A DNA stretch of 64,000 bases from Pseudoxanthomonas sp. GM95 (GCF_900109775.1 NZ_FOAX01000002.1:868001-932000); one strand, 5' to 3'; numbered from the stretch's first letter, positions 17,475 to 26,209 are shown. Notes: generated from the letters alone by a model not told the origin. Translations and numbers: made by a program.

Positions 17475-18194
17475 TCAGGGCAGGAACGGGAACACCAGCT
17501 TCAGCAGTCCTTTCAATCCGCCCTCGGCGGTCGAGGCAATCGCCTTGGCGCCGAGGCTGTTGAGCGCGTTGCGCGCATCGTCCCAGCGCAGTTTGGCGAC
17601 GTCCTTTTGCAGCAGGTCGGCGACTTCGCTGGCGGTGGGTTGGAGCTTCTTCAGTTCGCGGGTGATCGCGGCCGGGTCGGGCTGCAGGTAGCCCCATTTT
17701 TCGGCGATCTTGAGCAGGGTGTCGAAGCGCACCGCCACCACTTCGCGGTTGCGCTCATAGACCGGCAGCGCGCCCACATCGAGGATGGCCTGCTCGAACT
17801 GCTGTGCGTCATCGGGATGCTCGACGCGGATGGCGAGGAAGCCGTCCTTCTTCGCCCGCTCGCTGACGTGCTTGGCGCCGGAGCGCAGGTTCTCTTCGGT
17901 CAGCACCGTGGCCACGATCCGCTGCAGGGCGGCGTCGGATTCCTCCGGCACAAGCGCGCGCCAACGCGCGTAGCCATCGCGGCGCAGGCTCTTGACCCGG
18001 GTTGGCGTGATCCGCAGTTGCAGCGCGGCGACGGCATTGGAACTTGAGCGCGAGATCGCGCCGTCGCGTTCCAGCAGGACGAAGGTCAGCAGTTCGAGGT
18101 CGCGCTTGTTGAGCGAGCCGAAGCCCTGCATCAGCGACAGGCGCAGGTATTCCTCGGCGAACCCGGCCGGGTCCTTGAGCTGGATGGGTTGCAT
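17475..18194 (-). CDS. Conserved hypothetical protein, possible N-terminal winged-helix-like region
   Basis: The 239-residue protein is soluble, has no signal peptide and is rich in charged helices. I do not recognise its family. The N-terminal third (LRLSLMQGFGSLNKRDLELLTFVLLERDG followed by LRITPTRVKSLRRDGYARW) looks like a helix-turn-helix that could bind DNA. The middle (FLAIRVEHPDDAQQFEQAILDVGALPVYERNREVVAVR) looks like an alternating beta-alpha unit. ATG 18194 is preferred because AAAGGAGG, a near-perfect ribosome-binding site, lies 8 bases upstream. The gene converges on the ubi pair with only 3 bp between stops. Confidence 0.75.
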   Translation of the reverse strand: MQPIQLKDPAGFAEEYLRLSLMQGFGSLNKRDLELLTFVLLERDGAISRSSSNAVAALQLRITPTRVKSLRRDGYARWRALVPEESDAALQRIVATVLTEENLRSGAKHVSERAKKDGFLAIRVEHPDDAQQFEQAILDVGALPVYERNREVVAVRFDTLLKIAEKWGYLQPDPAAITRELKKLQPTASEVADLLQKDVAKLRWDDARNALNSLGAKAIASTAEGGLKGLLKLVFPFLP

Positions 18195-18292
18195 GACGGT
18201 GGCCTCCTTTCGACGGAAGGCAGGATCGCACAGGCCATTTGCACCGGTTGAGATGCGGCGTGCGCGGCGTCGTGGAATGCGTTTTTCCTGGA

Positions 18293-18354
18293 GGAGCCAC
18301 TTCAGTGGCGATGGGGCTTCACCCACAACCATCATCGCGGCTGAAGCAGCTTCC
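18293..18354. repeat. Degenerate copy of an interspersed REP doublet
   Basis: This 62-bp stretch aligns end to end with the perfect palindrome at 29018-29083. The left unit contains GCCAC-ttca-GTGGC, where the other copy has GCCGC-ttca-GCGGC: both sides of the stem have changed together, so pairing is kept. The right unit GCGGC-tgaa-GCAGC has one mismatch. It lies between the hypothetical gene and rlmM. Confidence 0.65.
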
Positions 18355-18375
18355 GCATGCTCAAGCTGAGCCGGC

Positions 18376-19422
18376 TCAGCGCCCGCCCTTGGACGCGAAT
18401 ACCGTGATCTCTTCGCGGTCGTGGTAGAGCTGCTTGGCGCGCACGGTGCGCAGGCCGCCGGACTGTTCGCGCAGGATCTCCAGGCACAGCGTGGTTTCGT
18501 CCCAGCGCTTTTTCATCGGCAGCTTGAGGTTGAAGATGGTGTGGCGGCACCAGCCTTCGCGCAGCCAGGTGGCCATGCGCTCGGCCACGCGGCGCGGCTG
18601 TTCGACCATGTCGCAGACCATCCAGTCCAGCGGCTGCGCGGGCTGCCAGCGGAAGCCGTCGGCGCGCAGGTGTTCGACCAGGCCGGTGTCCAGCACGTGC
18701 TGGCGCAGCGGGCCGTTGTCCACGCTGGTCACGCGCAGGTGCTGGCGGGTCAGGACCCAGGTCCAGCCGCCGGGCGCGGCGCCCAGATCGGCCGCGCTCA
18801 TGCCGGCGCGCAGCAGGGTTTCGCGCTCGTCCGGGCGCAGCAGGGCCAGCACGGCCTCTTCCAGCTTCAATGCAGAACGCGACGGCGCATCCGGCAGCAA
18901 GCGCAGGCGCGGGATGCCCAGCGGCCACGGCGCGGCGTCGGCCGGCTGCGCGATGCCGAGAAAGGCATGGTCGCCATTGACGAACAGCACATGCAGGCGC
19001 GGCAGGCGGCTGTCTTCCTTGGCGCTGAGCAGGCCGGCCTTGCGCAGCGCCGGGCGCAGCGCATTGCCGAAGCTGCGGGCCAGGCCGGCGAGCGGCTTGG
19101 CCGCATCGCTGTCCGGGTGCTCCACCCACACATCGCCAAAGCGCGGCGTGCCGGCCAGCGCTGCCAGCATCGGCGTGATCCGGTCGGCTGGATCCAGTCC
19201 GCGCAGCTCGGTGATCAGCGCCAGCTTCTGCCGGGCGAACACTAGCTGCTGCCACGGCAGCGCCTCGGATAGGCCCTCGTCCTCGCAGGCGAACACGACA
19301 TAGCCGTCATTGCGCTGGGTGCGCGCATAACCGGCAAAGCCAGCCTCGGCCGCGCGCTGGGTCAGTTCGCCCGCCAGTTCCGGCTCGAAGCCCTGGCGGC
19401 AGTAGCACAGCAGTCCCTGCAT
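18376..19422 (-). CDS. rlmM: 23S rRNA C2498 2'-O-ribose methyltransferase RlmM
   Basis: RlmM methylates C2498 in the peptidyl-transferase loop of 23S rRNA using SAM. The 348-residue protein has an N-terminal THUMP-like region (about 1-150) and a C-terminal Rossmann methyltransferase domain. That domain contains SRSALKLEEA (catalytic Lys), the SAM loop DLGAAPGGWTW, VCDMVEQP (catalytic Asp), FNLKLPMKKRW and a late Glu, completing the K-D-K-E tetrad of RrmJ-like enzymes. It is 5 bp downstream of the deaminase gene, so it is probably the last gene of the glnS operon. Confidence 0.93.
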   Translation of the reverse strand: MQGLLCYCRQGFEPELAGELTQRAAEAGFAGYARTQRNDGYVVFACEDEGLSEALPWQQLVFARQKLALITELRGLDPADRITPMLAALAGTPRFGDVWVEHPDSDAAKPLAGLARSFGNALRPALRKAGLLSAKEDSRLPRLHVLFVNGDHAFLGIAQPADAAPWPLGIPRLRLLPDAPSRSALKLEEAVLALLRPDERETLLRAGMSAADLGAAPGGWTWVLTRQHLRVTSVDNGPLRQHVLDTGLVEHLRADGFRWQPAQPLDWMVCDMVEQPRRVAERMATWLREGWCRHTIFNLKLPMKKRWDETTLCLEILREQSGGLRTVRAKQLYHDREEITVFASKGGR

Positions 19423-19427
19423 GGCGG

Positions 19428-19988
19428 TCAGTACTGCGGGCCGTGCTGGCCGTAATGGGCCAGCACCGCGCGCGATGCATCGCGATGCAGGTCGCGCACC
19501 ACCTCGATGCCGCGCTTGTTGAGTTCACCGACCCAGTCGGCGGGCAACGGGCCTTCGTCGAAATCAGTCAGGGTTTCCACGTCTTCCGCACGCGCGCCGA
19601 TCAGCAGGCGATCGATGCCGGCCCACACGGTCGCGCCGAAGCACTGGCAGCAGGGCTGGGCCGAAGTGGCCAGGACCACCGGGCCGGGCAGCACCGCATT
19701 GAGGCGGAACGACTGCACGCGCTGCTGGGCCAGCATGTAGGCCATGTTTTCGGCGTGGGCCAGCGAGGTGTTGTGCGGCACCACGCGATTGACGCCGACG
19801 GCGACGATGCGATGGTCGGCGCCGAACACCGCCGCGCCGAACGGGCCGCCGCTGGCGTGCTCGACATTCAGGCGCGACAGCGCGATCGCCAGCGCGACTT
19901 TGTCTTCGTCGGTGTCGTAGGTGCGCGCCATGTCCACGGCGTCGTGGACCCAGGCGGGCAGGGTGAGGTGGACTTGGGCGTACAGCAT
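19428..19988 (-). CDS. Cytidine/guanine-deaminase-fold nucleoside deaminase
   Basis: This zinc hydrolase deaminates a nucleobase or nucleoside; the substrate is not clear. The 186-residue protein has HAE (His78, Glu80) and PCCQC (Cys113, Cys116), the H[AC]E/PCxxC zinc site of the cytidine deaminase superfamily. It is longer than TadA and lacks clear tRNA-binding features, so a guanine or cytosine deaminase is more likely. The start overlaps the lipoprotein stop by one base (TGATG), and rlmM follows after 5 bp. Confidence 0.82.
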   Translation of the reverse strand: MLYAQVHLTLPAWVHDAVDMARTYDTDEDKVALAIALSRLNVEHASGGPFGAAVFGADHRIVAVGVNRVVPHNTSLAHAENMAYMLAQQRVQSFRLNAVLPGPVVLATSAQPCCQCFGATVWAGIDRLLIGARAEDVETLTDFDEGPLPADWVGELNKRGIEVVRDLHRDASRAVLAHYGQHGPQY

Positions 19989-20470
19989 CAGCGGATCGGC
20001 AACGGTGCGGGGGAAGGGGAATTCAGGAGGCCGGTGCCATCGTTGGCCGGCTGGCAGGTGCCGGCCTGGCACTGGCAGGCGCTGATCTGGCGAAAGCCGC
20101 AGATGCCCATGCGGCCGCTGGCCTGGCACTGGGCCTGGACGGCCGCCGGATCGGTCGGGCTGTCGGCGTTGACGCAGGCGGGCAGTTCGCCGCAGCAGCT
20201 ACCGACGTTCTTCACCGCGCAATCGGCGTCGCGCTTGCAGCTGGTGTCGACTTTCACCGGCGTGGTGGGTGCCGGCGAGGGCGCGGCGGTGACGGGGGCC
20301 TCGACCGGCGTCCCAGTGGCAGGCGCCGGTGCGGGATTGGCCGCCGGTGCAGGCGCGGGCGTGTCTGAAGGCGCGGTCTGCGGCGCGGTCGTGTTCGCCG
20401 GTGCGGCGCAGCCGGCCAGCAGCACGGCGGCGGCCAGCAGCGGCGTGAACAGCGCGCAGCGCAGACGCAT
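19988..20470 (-). CDS. Cysteine-rich lipoprotein with Pro/Ala linker
   Basis: The 160-residue protein has a lipoprotein signal with lipobox LLAGC (Cys at about residue 21), a long Ala/Pro/Thr-rich linker (about 22-72), and a C-terminal domain with about ten cysteines, including SCKRDADC, SCCGELPAC and ISACQCQAGTC. The spacing suggests a small disulfide-bonded periplasmic module, possibly protease-inhibitor-like, but I do not recognise the family. It overlaps the stop of glnS and the start of the deaminase by one base each, so it is made together with cytoplasmic enzymes; the functional link is unclear. Confidence 0.8.
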   Translation of the reverse strand: MRLRCALFTPLLAAAVLLAGCAAPANTTAPQTAPSDTPAPAPAANPAPAPATGTPVEAPVTAAPSPAPTTPVKVDTSCKRDADCAVKNVGSCCGELPACVNADSPTDPAAVQAQCQASGRMGICGFRQISACQCQAGTCQPANDGTGLLNSPSPAPLPIR

Positions 20471-22215
20471 CAGGCCTGGGCCGCCCAGGTATCGCGCAAA
20501 GTCACGCTGCGGTTGAACACCGGCTTGGCCTGGGTGTGGTCGCGGCGGTCGGCCACGAAATAGCCGGTGCGCTCGAACTGGTAGGACTGCTCCGGTGCGG
20601 CCAGCGCAGCGGCCGGCTCGACATAGCCGGTCACCACGCGCTTGGAGTCGGGGTTGAGGTAGTCGCGATAGGTCTTGCCTTCGCTTTCGTCGTCCGGCTT
20701 GGCCACCGAGAACAGACGGTCGAACAGGCGGATTTCCGCCGACACGCCCTGCGTCGCGCTGACCCAGTGAATGGTGCCCTTGACCTTGCGGTTGGCGCCT
20801 TCCATGCCCGGGCGTGATTCCGGATCCAGCCAGCCGCGCAGCTCGGTGATGGTGCCGTCGGCGTCCTTGATCACCTCATCGCAGCGGATGATGCCGGCGC
20901 CGCGCAGGCGCACTTCACCGCCGGTGACCAGGCGCTTCCAGCCCTTGGGCGGGATTTCGGCGAAATCCTCGCGCTCGATCCACAGTTCGCGTGAAAACGG
21001 AATCTCGCGCAGGCCCTGCGTTTCGTCCTTGGGATGGTTGGAGAAGCTCAGCGTCTCCTCGTGGCCTTCGGGCAGGTTGGTCAGGACCAGCTTGACCGGA
21101 TCGACCACCGCCATGCGGCGCGGCGCGGTAGCGTCCAGGTCGTCGCGCAGGCAGCCTTCCAGCACTGAGAAATCGATCACGGAGTTCTGCTTGGAGATGC
21201 CGACGCGGTCCACCAGCAGGCGCAAGGAGGCAGGCGTATAGCCACGGCGACGCAGGCCCTGCAGCGTGTACATGCGCGGGTCGTCCCAGCCTTCCACCAG
21301 GTTTTCCATGACCAGCTGGGTCAGCTTGCGCTTGCTCATCACGGTGAAGTTGATGTTCAGGCGCGAGAACTCGATCTGGCGCGGTTTGGCCGCTTCGCGC
21401 GGCAAGCCTTTTTCCAGCAGCGGCTGCAGCAGCGCCGGATGGCCGACCAGGTCCACCTTGTCCACGCACCAGTCGTACAGCGGGCGGTGGTCTTCGAACT
21501 CCAGCGTGCACAGCGAATGCGTGATGCCTTCGACCGCATCGCTCAGCGAATGGGCGAAGTCGTACATCGGATAGATCGGCCAGGCGTTGCCGGTGTTCTG
21601 GTGCTCGACGTGCTTGATGCGGTACAGCGCCGGGTCGCGCAGGTTGATGTTGCCGCTGGCCATGTCGATCTTGGCGCGCAGGGTGCGGGCGCCATCGGGG
21701 AACTCGCCGGCGCGCATGCGGCGCAGCAGGTCGAGGTTTTCTTCCGGGCTGCGGTCGCGATAGGGCGAGTTGCGGCCAGGCTCGGTCAGGGTGCCGCGGT
21801 ATTCGCGCACTTCCTCGGCCGACAGGTCACAGACGAACGCGTCGCCCTGCTGGACCAGCTTTTCGGCGGCCAGGTACAGCACGTCGAAGTAGTCAGAGGC
21901 ATGGCGAAGGTTGGCCCAGTCGAAGCCCAGCCAGCGCACGTCGTCCTGGATGGCGGCGACGAACTCGGGGTCTTCCTTGGCCGGGTTGGTGTCGTCCAGG
22001 CGCAGGTTGCACACGCCGCCGAACTCGGCCGCCACGCCGAAGTCCAGGCAGATCGCCTTGGCATGGCCGATGTGCAGGTAACCGTTGGGCTCGGGCGGAA
22101 AGCGCGTGCGGATGCCCTGGTGCCGGCCTTGGGCCAGGTCCTCACGCACGATCTGGCGGATGAAGTCCCGCTTTTCGGGTGCGGAATCGGCGGGCAGGGC
22201 AGGCGTGTCGGACAT
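20470..22215 (-). CDS. glnS: Glutaminyl-tRNA synthetase
   Basis: GlnS charges tRNA-Gln with glutamine in the cytoplasm. The 581-residue protein is a class I synthetase with the HIGH motif in RFPPEPNGYLHIGHAK (about residue 40), LRLDDTNPAKED, and the KMSKS equivalent VMSKRKL, followed by the two anticodon-binding beta-barrels. ATG 22215 gives the expected length; the frame is open further upstream, but that part is low-complexity and not conserved. It heads a run of minus-strand genes joined by one-base overlaps (glnS, lipoprotein, deaminase, then rlmM). Confidence 0.96.
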   Translation of the reverse strand: MSDTPALPADSAPEKRDFIRQIVREDLAQGRHQGIRTRFPPEPNGYLHIGHAKAICLDFGVAAEFGGVCNLRLDDTNPAKEDPEFVAAIQDDVRWLGFDWANLRHASDYFDVLYLAAEKLVQQGDAFVCDLSAEEVREYRGTLTEPGRNSPYRDRSPEENLDLLRRMRAGEFPDGARTLRAKIDMASGNINLRDPALYRIKHVEHQNTGNAWPIYPMYDFAHSLSDAVEGITHSLCTLEFEDHRPLYDWCVDKVDLVGHPALLQPLLEKGLPREAAKPRQIEFSRLNINFTVMSKRKLTQLVMENLVEGWDDPRMYTLQGLRRRGYTPASLRLLVDRVGISKQNSVIDFSVLEGCLRDDLDATAPRRMAVVDPVKLVLTNLPEGHEETLSFSNHPKDETQGLREIPFSRELWIEREDFAEIPPKGWKRLVTGGEVRLRGAGIIRCDEVIKDADGTITELRGWLDPESRPGMEGANRKVKGTIHWVSATQGVSAEIRLFDRLFSVAKPDDESEGKTYRDYLNPDSKRVVTGYVEPAAALAAPEQSYQFERTGYFVADRRDHTQAKPVFNRSVTLRDTWAAQA

Positions 22216-22366
22216 GGGCAGGGCGCAAGGCGATTTCGAAGAATCAACAAGTTTAGCCGATGGCAGGCGCTGGCCCCGGCCGGCTTCCACGCCTGTGATC
22301 TCCACAAGCCGGCCCGCACGGCCGGCGTATGCTCGCCCACAGTCCTCACGCCCAAGGGGCGCGCCC

Positions 22367-22633
22367 ATGCAAGTCGCCTATCGCGCCGACAACCTGTTCG
22401 ACGCCCACCTGGCCAAGCACGCACTGGAAGACGCCGGCATCCCGGCCTTCGTCTTCGGCGAATCGCTGCTCGGCGCCGGCGGCGAGCTGCCGCTTTTCGG
22501 CGTGCTGCGGGTCTGCGTGCCGGATGTGGCGCTGCCGGCCGCGCATGACGCGCTCAAGGCCTCGGGCTTGCTGGACGGCCCGGAAGCCCCCACTTACGGG
22601 GAGTTGCCCGATTCGGGCCTGTTGCCCGCCTGA
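22367..22633 (+). CDS. Small DUF2007-family protein
   Basis: The 88-residue protein begins [29 protein letters not shown], the pattern of the DUF2007 putative signal-transducing family (YxAxNxxEAxxxxxxLExxGI), with a ferredoxin-like ACT/PII-like fold in known members. The role is unknown. It is 32 bp upstream of msrA on the same strand and divergent from glnS. The frame is open upstream to about 22085, but that part lies in the glnS 5' region and is not conserved. Confidence 0.75.
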   Translation: MQVAYRADNLFDAHLAKHALEDAGIPAFVFGESLLGAGGELPLFGVLRVCVPDVALPAAHDALKASGLLDGPEAPTYGELPDSGLLPA

Positions 22634-22665
22634 CGGCCGGCATCCCACCTTCTGGAGGTTCCCCC

Positions 22666-23337
22666 ATGTTCGAAGAACTGACGGCCCGCCTGGGCATTGG
22701 TGCGTTCAAGCAGCGCCTGCCGCGCGAAGGTGAAGCCCTGCCGGGTCGCGCCGAGCCGCTGCCGCTGCGCAACGTGCACTTCGTCAACGGCCATCCGCTC
22801 AAGGGCGAGTTTGCCGGGATGGAAACGATCGACGTGGGCATGGGTTGCTTCTGGGGCGCCGAGCGCAAGTTCTGGCAGCTGCCGGGCGTCTACACCACGG
22901 CCGTCGGCTACCAGGGCGGCGCCACGCCCAATCCGACCTACGAGGAAAGCTGCACCGGCCAGACCGGCCATGCCGAAGTGGTGCGGGTGGTGTTCGACCC
23001 GGCGAAGGTCTCGCGCGAGGAGGTGCTGCGCACCTTCTGGGAAAACCACGACCCGACCCAGGGCATGCGCCAGGGCAACGATCGCGGCACCGAATACCGT
23101 TCGGCGATCTATTGCGAAACGCAGGATCAATACGATGCCGCCATCGCCAGCCGCGACGCTTACCAGCAGCGCCTGCGCGAGGCCGGCTACGGCGAGATCA
23201 CCACCGAGATCGTGTATCCGGCGCCGCCGTTCTACTTCGCCGAGGACTACCACCAGCAGTACCTGGCCAAGAACCCGAACGGCTACTGCGGCCTGGGTGG
23301 CACTGGCGTGAGCTGCGCGATCGGCCTGGACGCCTAG
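22666..23337 (+). CDS. msrA: Peptide-methionine (S)-S-oxide reductase MsrA
   Basis: MsrA repairs oxidised methionine in proteins. The 223-residue protein has the catalytic motif GMGCFWGAE (Cys61), [18 protein letters not shown], and a C-terminal [12 protein letters not shown] segment with candidate resolving cysteines. The N-terminal extension of about 50 residues before the catalytic motif is like that of the long E. coli form. TGGAGG 11 bases upstream is the ribosome-binding site. The stop TAG overlaps the stop of the convergent DJ-1-like gene within CTAG at 23334-23337. Confidence 0.95.
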   Translation: MFEELTARLGIGAFKQRLPREGEALPGRAEPLPLRNVHFVNGHPLKGEFAGMETIDVGMGCFWGAERKFWQLPGVYTTAVGYQGGATPNPTYEESCTGQTGHAEVVRVVFDPAKVSREEVLRTFWENHDPTQGMRQGNDRGTEYRSAIYCETQDQYDAAIASRDAYQQRLREAGYGEITTEIVYPAPPFYFAEDYHQQYLAKNPNGYCGLGGTGVSCAIGLDA

Positions 23338-23906
23338 GCCAACTCGCCGGCGAACATCGCCCGCACCTGGGCGATGTCATCCTCGCGGTCCAGGTGCAGC
23401 AGGCGCAGGCAGGCCAGGGCGAAGTTCACCGGGCTGCTGCCCGGTGCGGTGACCACGCCCTCGGCGCTGACCACCGTTTCATCGCGGTAGTGCGCCTGGC
23501 CGGCGTAGACCGCGCCGACGTTGCGGGTGAGGAAGTCCAGCGCATTGCTGGTGTGCGGGCGGGTATCGAGCAGGCCGGCATAGGCCAGCGCCAGGGTCGC
23601 GCCGCAGATCGCGGCCACGGGCTTGCCAGCCGCGACGCGGTCGCGCAGCACGCCGCTTAGGCCGGGGATTTCGCCCGCCTGCCAGCGCTCGCTGCCGGGC
23701 AGGATCCACAGATCGGCCGCCAGCGGGTCAAGGTCGGAGAGGGCTAGCGACGGTGTGATCGTCAGCCCGCCGATCGAAGTGACCGCTTGCCCATCGATGC
23801 TAGCCACGCTGACCGTATCGCCGAACCATTCGCGCGCGGCCGGCAGCACCACGCCGATTTCCCAGTCCGCTACGCCGTCGACCATCACCACTGCGATCGT
23901 GCCCAT
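23334..23906 (-). CDS. DJ-1/PfpI-family protein (glutamine-amidotransferase-like)
   Basis: The 190-residue protein has the flavodoxin-like DJ-1/PfpI fold. Features are [23 protein letters not shown] at the start, [11 protein letters not shown], and the nucleophile elbow [18 protein letters not shown] with Cys101. Members of this YoaZ-like subgroup are putative amidases, glyoxalases or chaperones; no substrate can be assigned. An in-frame ATG 45 bp upstream (23951) is possible, but 23906 directly precedes the first beta-strand. It converges on msrA with overlapping stop codons. Confidence 0.85.
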   Translation of the reverse strand: MGTIAVVMVDGVADWEIGVVLPAAREWFGDTVSVASIDGQAVTSIGGLTITPSLALSDLDPLAADLWILPGSERWQAGEIPGLSGVLRDRVAAGKPVAAICGATLALAYAGLLDTRPHTSNALDFLTRNVGAVYAGQAHYRDETVVSAEGVVTAPGSSPVNFALACLRLLHLDREDDIAQVRAMFAGELA

Positions 23907-24033
23907 TGCCGTGTCCCATGCCGTGGAAAACCCTGATTGTGCTGATCGCATGCAAACCCGCAGTGAGCGTGCGTTACGGCGGGGGCGCGCGAAAACGTGA
24001 ACGGCCCGGCGCGGCAGATCGGCACCTTGCGGC

Positions 24034-24039
24034 TAGAAT
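24034..24039 (+). promoter_or_regulatory. Candidate -10 box immediately before yqgE (possible leaderless start)
   Basis: GGCTAGAATGACCCCATG puts TAGAAT only 6 bp before ATG 24046, so transcription from it would start at or within a base or two of the initiation codon. There is no ribosome-binding site between the box and the ATG. The -35 region is not obvious. Confidence 0.4.
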
Positions 24040-24045
24040 GACCCC

Positions 24046-24612
24046 ATGCCCACGCTGTCCGACAACCTGGCCAACCAGCTGCTGGTCGCGCTGCCTGCCT
24101 TGGACGATCCGCATTTTTCGCGGAGCGTGGCCCTGATCTGCCAGCACGATGACGACGGCGCCATGGGCGTGGTGGTCAATCGCGCCTCGGAATACACCTT
24201 GGGCGAAGTGCTGCGCCAGATGCAGCTGGACACCGATGACGAGAGCCTGCGCAACCGCGTGGTGCTGTACGGCGGTCCGGTTCATCCCGAGCGCGGCTTC
24301 GTCCTGCACGACGGCAGCGGCGAGTGGGATTCCACCCTGCAGATCACCGACGGCCTGTACCTGACCACTTCGCGCGACATCCTCGAAGCCATGGCCAACG
24401 GCCGCGGCCCGGATAACGCCGTGGTGGCGCTGGGCTGCGCCGGCTGGGGCGCGGGCCAGCTCGAGTTCGAGCTGGGTGAAAACAGTTGGCTGACCGCACC
24501 GGCCGATGGCGAGTTGCTGTTCGACATGCCGCTGGACCAGCGCTGGCAGGCCGCAGGCGGCCGCATCGGCGTGGACATGACCCGCCTGACGGACTACAGC
24601 GGTCACGCATGA
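24046..24612 (+). CDS. YqgE/AlgH family protein (DUF179)
   Basis: The 188-residue protein matches the YqgE/AlgH family: [40 protein letters not shown], then [17 protein letters not shown] and [14 protein letters not shown] are family-typical blocks. AlgH was named as an alginate-expression regulator in Pseudomonas, but the biochemical role is unsettled. As in most gammaproteobacteria it lies directly upstream of ruvX and near pyrB, so a yqgE-ruvX-pyrB transcription unit is likely. Confidence 0.93.
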   Translation: MPTLSDNLANQLLVALPALDDPHFSRSVALICQHDDDGAMGVVVNRASEYTLGEVLRQMQLDTDDESLRNRVVLYGGPVHPERGFVLHDGSGEWDSTLQITDGLYLTTSRDILEAMANGRGPDNAVVALGCAGWGAGQLEFELGENSWLTAPADGELLFDMPLDQRWQAAGGRIGVDMTRLTDYSGHA

Positions 24613-24649
24613 TGCATCGGGCCTGGAACCTCTTCCTCGCCCGCGCCTG

Positions 24650-24669
24650 GCGCCGTCCGCAGACGGCGC
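24650..24669 (+). terminator. Perfect hairpin between yqgE and ruvX
   Basis: GCGCCGTC-cgca-GACGGCGC is a perfect eight-pair stem with a tetraloop, followed 11 bases later by TCTTTTCCC. It could be a weak intrinsic terminator or an RNA processing site that separates yqgE from ruvX-pyrB expression. No leader peptide was seen. Confidence 0.4.
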
Positions 24670-24703
24670 ATCCCCGTCTTTTCCCACTGCCCGGAGCCCG
24701 GTC

Positions 24704-25153
24704 ATGAAGCTGGACGGCACCGTGCTGGGCTTCGACGTGGGCTCGCGCCGGATCGGCGTGGCGGTGGGCAGTGCCTTCGGCACCGGCGCGCGCGCGCTGG
24801 CCGTGGTCGACGTCCACCCCAGCGGCCCGGACTGGGCCGCGCTGGACAAGCTGCGCGCCGAATGGCGCCCCGACGGCCTGGTGGTCGGCGATCCGCTGAC
24901 CCTGGACGGCGGCGACCAGCCGATCCGCAAGCGCGCCCAGGCTTTCGCGCGCGAGCTGCGCCTGCGCTACAAGCTGCCGGTGGTGCTGGTGGACGAGCGC
25001 TCCAGTTCGGTCGAGGCCGCGCAGCGCTTCGCCGTGGACCGCGCCCAGGGCCGCAAGAAAAAGCGAGATGCTGCCGCGCTGGATGCGGTCGCCGCGGCGG
25101 TCATCGTCGAACGCTGGCTGGCCGCGCCGCAGGACGCCACGCATGTCGAGTGA
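24704..25153 (+). CDS. ruvX: Putative pre-16S rRNA nuclease RuvX/YqgF
   Basis: YqgF trims the 5' end of pre-16S rRNA; it has a Holliday-junction-resolvase fold. The 149-residue protein contains the catalytic strand LGFDVGSRRIGVAVG, the block GLVVGDPLTLDGGDQP, LVDERSSSVEAAQR and the terminal Asp in KKRDAAALDAVAAAVI. The family's GLP is replaced by GDPLTLDGG. It sits between yqgE and pyrB, the usual order. Confidence 0.92.
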   Translation: MKLDGTVLGFDVGSRRIGVAVGSAFGTGARALAVVDVHPSGPDWAALDKLRAEWRPDGLVVGDPLTLDGGDQPIRKRAQAFARELRLRYKLPVVLVDERSSSVEAAQRFAVDRAQGRKKKRDAAALDAVAAAVIVERWLAAPQDATHVE

Positions 25154-25267
25154 GGCTTTGCAGGCCAGCCAGATTGGTCGGCCACGACACGACGCCACGC
25201 ACCTTCTTCCTTCTTTCGCGCACGGCCCGTCCCGGGACGTCGCCCGTCGCCACACCACGAGCACCCC

Positions 25268-26209
25268 ATGACCCAACTGGATTCCGATGGCCGCCTGCTG
25301 CACCTGCTGACGCTGGATGGCCTGCCCAAAGAGACGCTGTGCCGCATCCTCGACCGCGCCGGCGCGATCCGCGATACCGCGCTGGGCCGCACCCAGAAGC
25401 GCGACACGCTGGTTGGCCGCACCGTATGCACGCTGTTCTTCGAGCCCTCCACGCGCACCCGCAGCTCGTTCCAGATCGCCGCCCAGCGCCTGGGCGCGGA
25501 CGTGGTGAATTTCGATGCGTCGACCTCGTCGGCCCGCAAGGGCGAGACCGCGCTGGACACCCTGCGCAACCTGGAAGCGATGGGCGTGCGTGGTTTCGTG
25601 GTGCGCCACCCGGACGACGGCGCCGCCGAAATGCTGGCCCGCCACGCGCACGAAGGCACCACGGTGATCAACGCCGGCGACGGCCGTTCTTCGCATCCCA
25701 CGCAGGGCCTGCTGGACGTGCTGTCGATCCGCCAGGCCAAGGGCCCGGACTTCTCCAAGCTCAAGATCGTGATGGTTGGCGACATCAAGCACTCGCGCGT
25801 GGCCCGCTCGGACCTGCAGGCGCTGCGTACGCTGGGCGCCACCGATGTCACGCTCTGCGCCCCCGACAACCTGCTGCCGGAAGCTGATGTCAGCGCCGGC
25901 TGCCAGACCACCGGCGATTTCGACGCCGCGCTCAAGGGCGCCGACGTGCTGATGATGCTGCGCCTGCAGCGCGAGCGCATGGAAGAAGGCCTGGTCACTT
26001 CGCTGGAGGATTACCACCGCGACTACGGCCTGACGGCCGCGCGCCTTAAGCAGGCCGCCACGGGTGCTGTAGTGCTGCATCCGGGGCCGATCAACCGCGG
26101 TGTCGAGATCACCGACGAAGTGGCCGATGGGCCGCAGTCGCTGGTATTGCGCCAGGTGGGCAATGGCGTGGCGATCCGGATGGCGGTGTTGGAGACGTTG
26201 CTCGGCTGA
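25268..26209 (+). CDS. pyrB: Aspartate carbamoyltransferase catalytic subunit PyrB
   Basis: PyrB joins carbamoyl phosphate and aspartate in the second step of pyrimidine synthesis. The 313-residue protein has the carbamoyl-phosphate motif FFEPSTRTRSSF, the loop STSSARKGET, GDGRSSHPTQ, and the aspartate-domain motif VVLHPGPINRG. No pyrI regulatory gene follows, and the inactive dihydroorotase partner found next to pyrB in pseudomonads is absent: the gene is followed by a gene-free repeat region. The 114-bp gap after ruvX contains a pyrimidine-rich tract and the palindrome CGTCCCGGGACG, but no clear attenuator. Confidence 0.96.
   Translation: MTQLDSDGRLLHLLTLDGLPKETLCRILDRAGAIRDTALGRTQKRDTLVGRTVCTLFFEPSTRTRSSFQIAAQRLGADVVNFDASTSSARKGETALDTLRNLEAMGVRGFVVRHPDDGAAEMLARHAHEGTTVINAGDGRSSHPTQGLLDVLSIRQAKGPDFSKLKIVMVGDIKHSRVARSDLQALRTLGATDVTLCAPDNLLPEADVSAGCQTTGDFDAALKGADVLMMLRLQRERMEEGLVTSLEDYHRDYGLTAARLKQAATGAVVLHPGPINRGVEITDEVADGPQSLVLRQVGNGVAIRMAVLETLLG

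Noticed and set aside
25154..25267. Possible pyrimidine-dependent attenuator before pyrB
   Set aside because: There is a pyrimidine-rich tract and a 12-bp palindrome, but no leader peptide or terminator-antiterminator pair.
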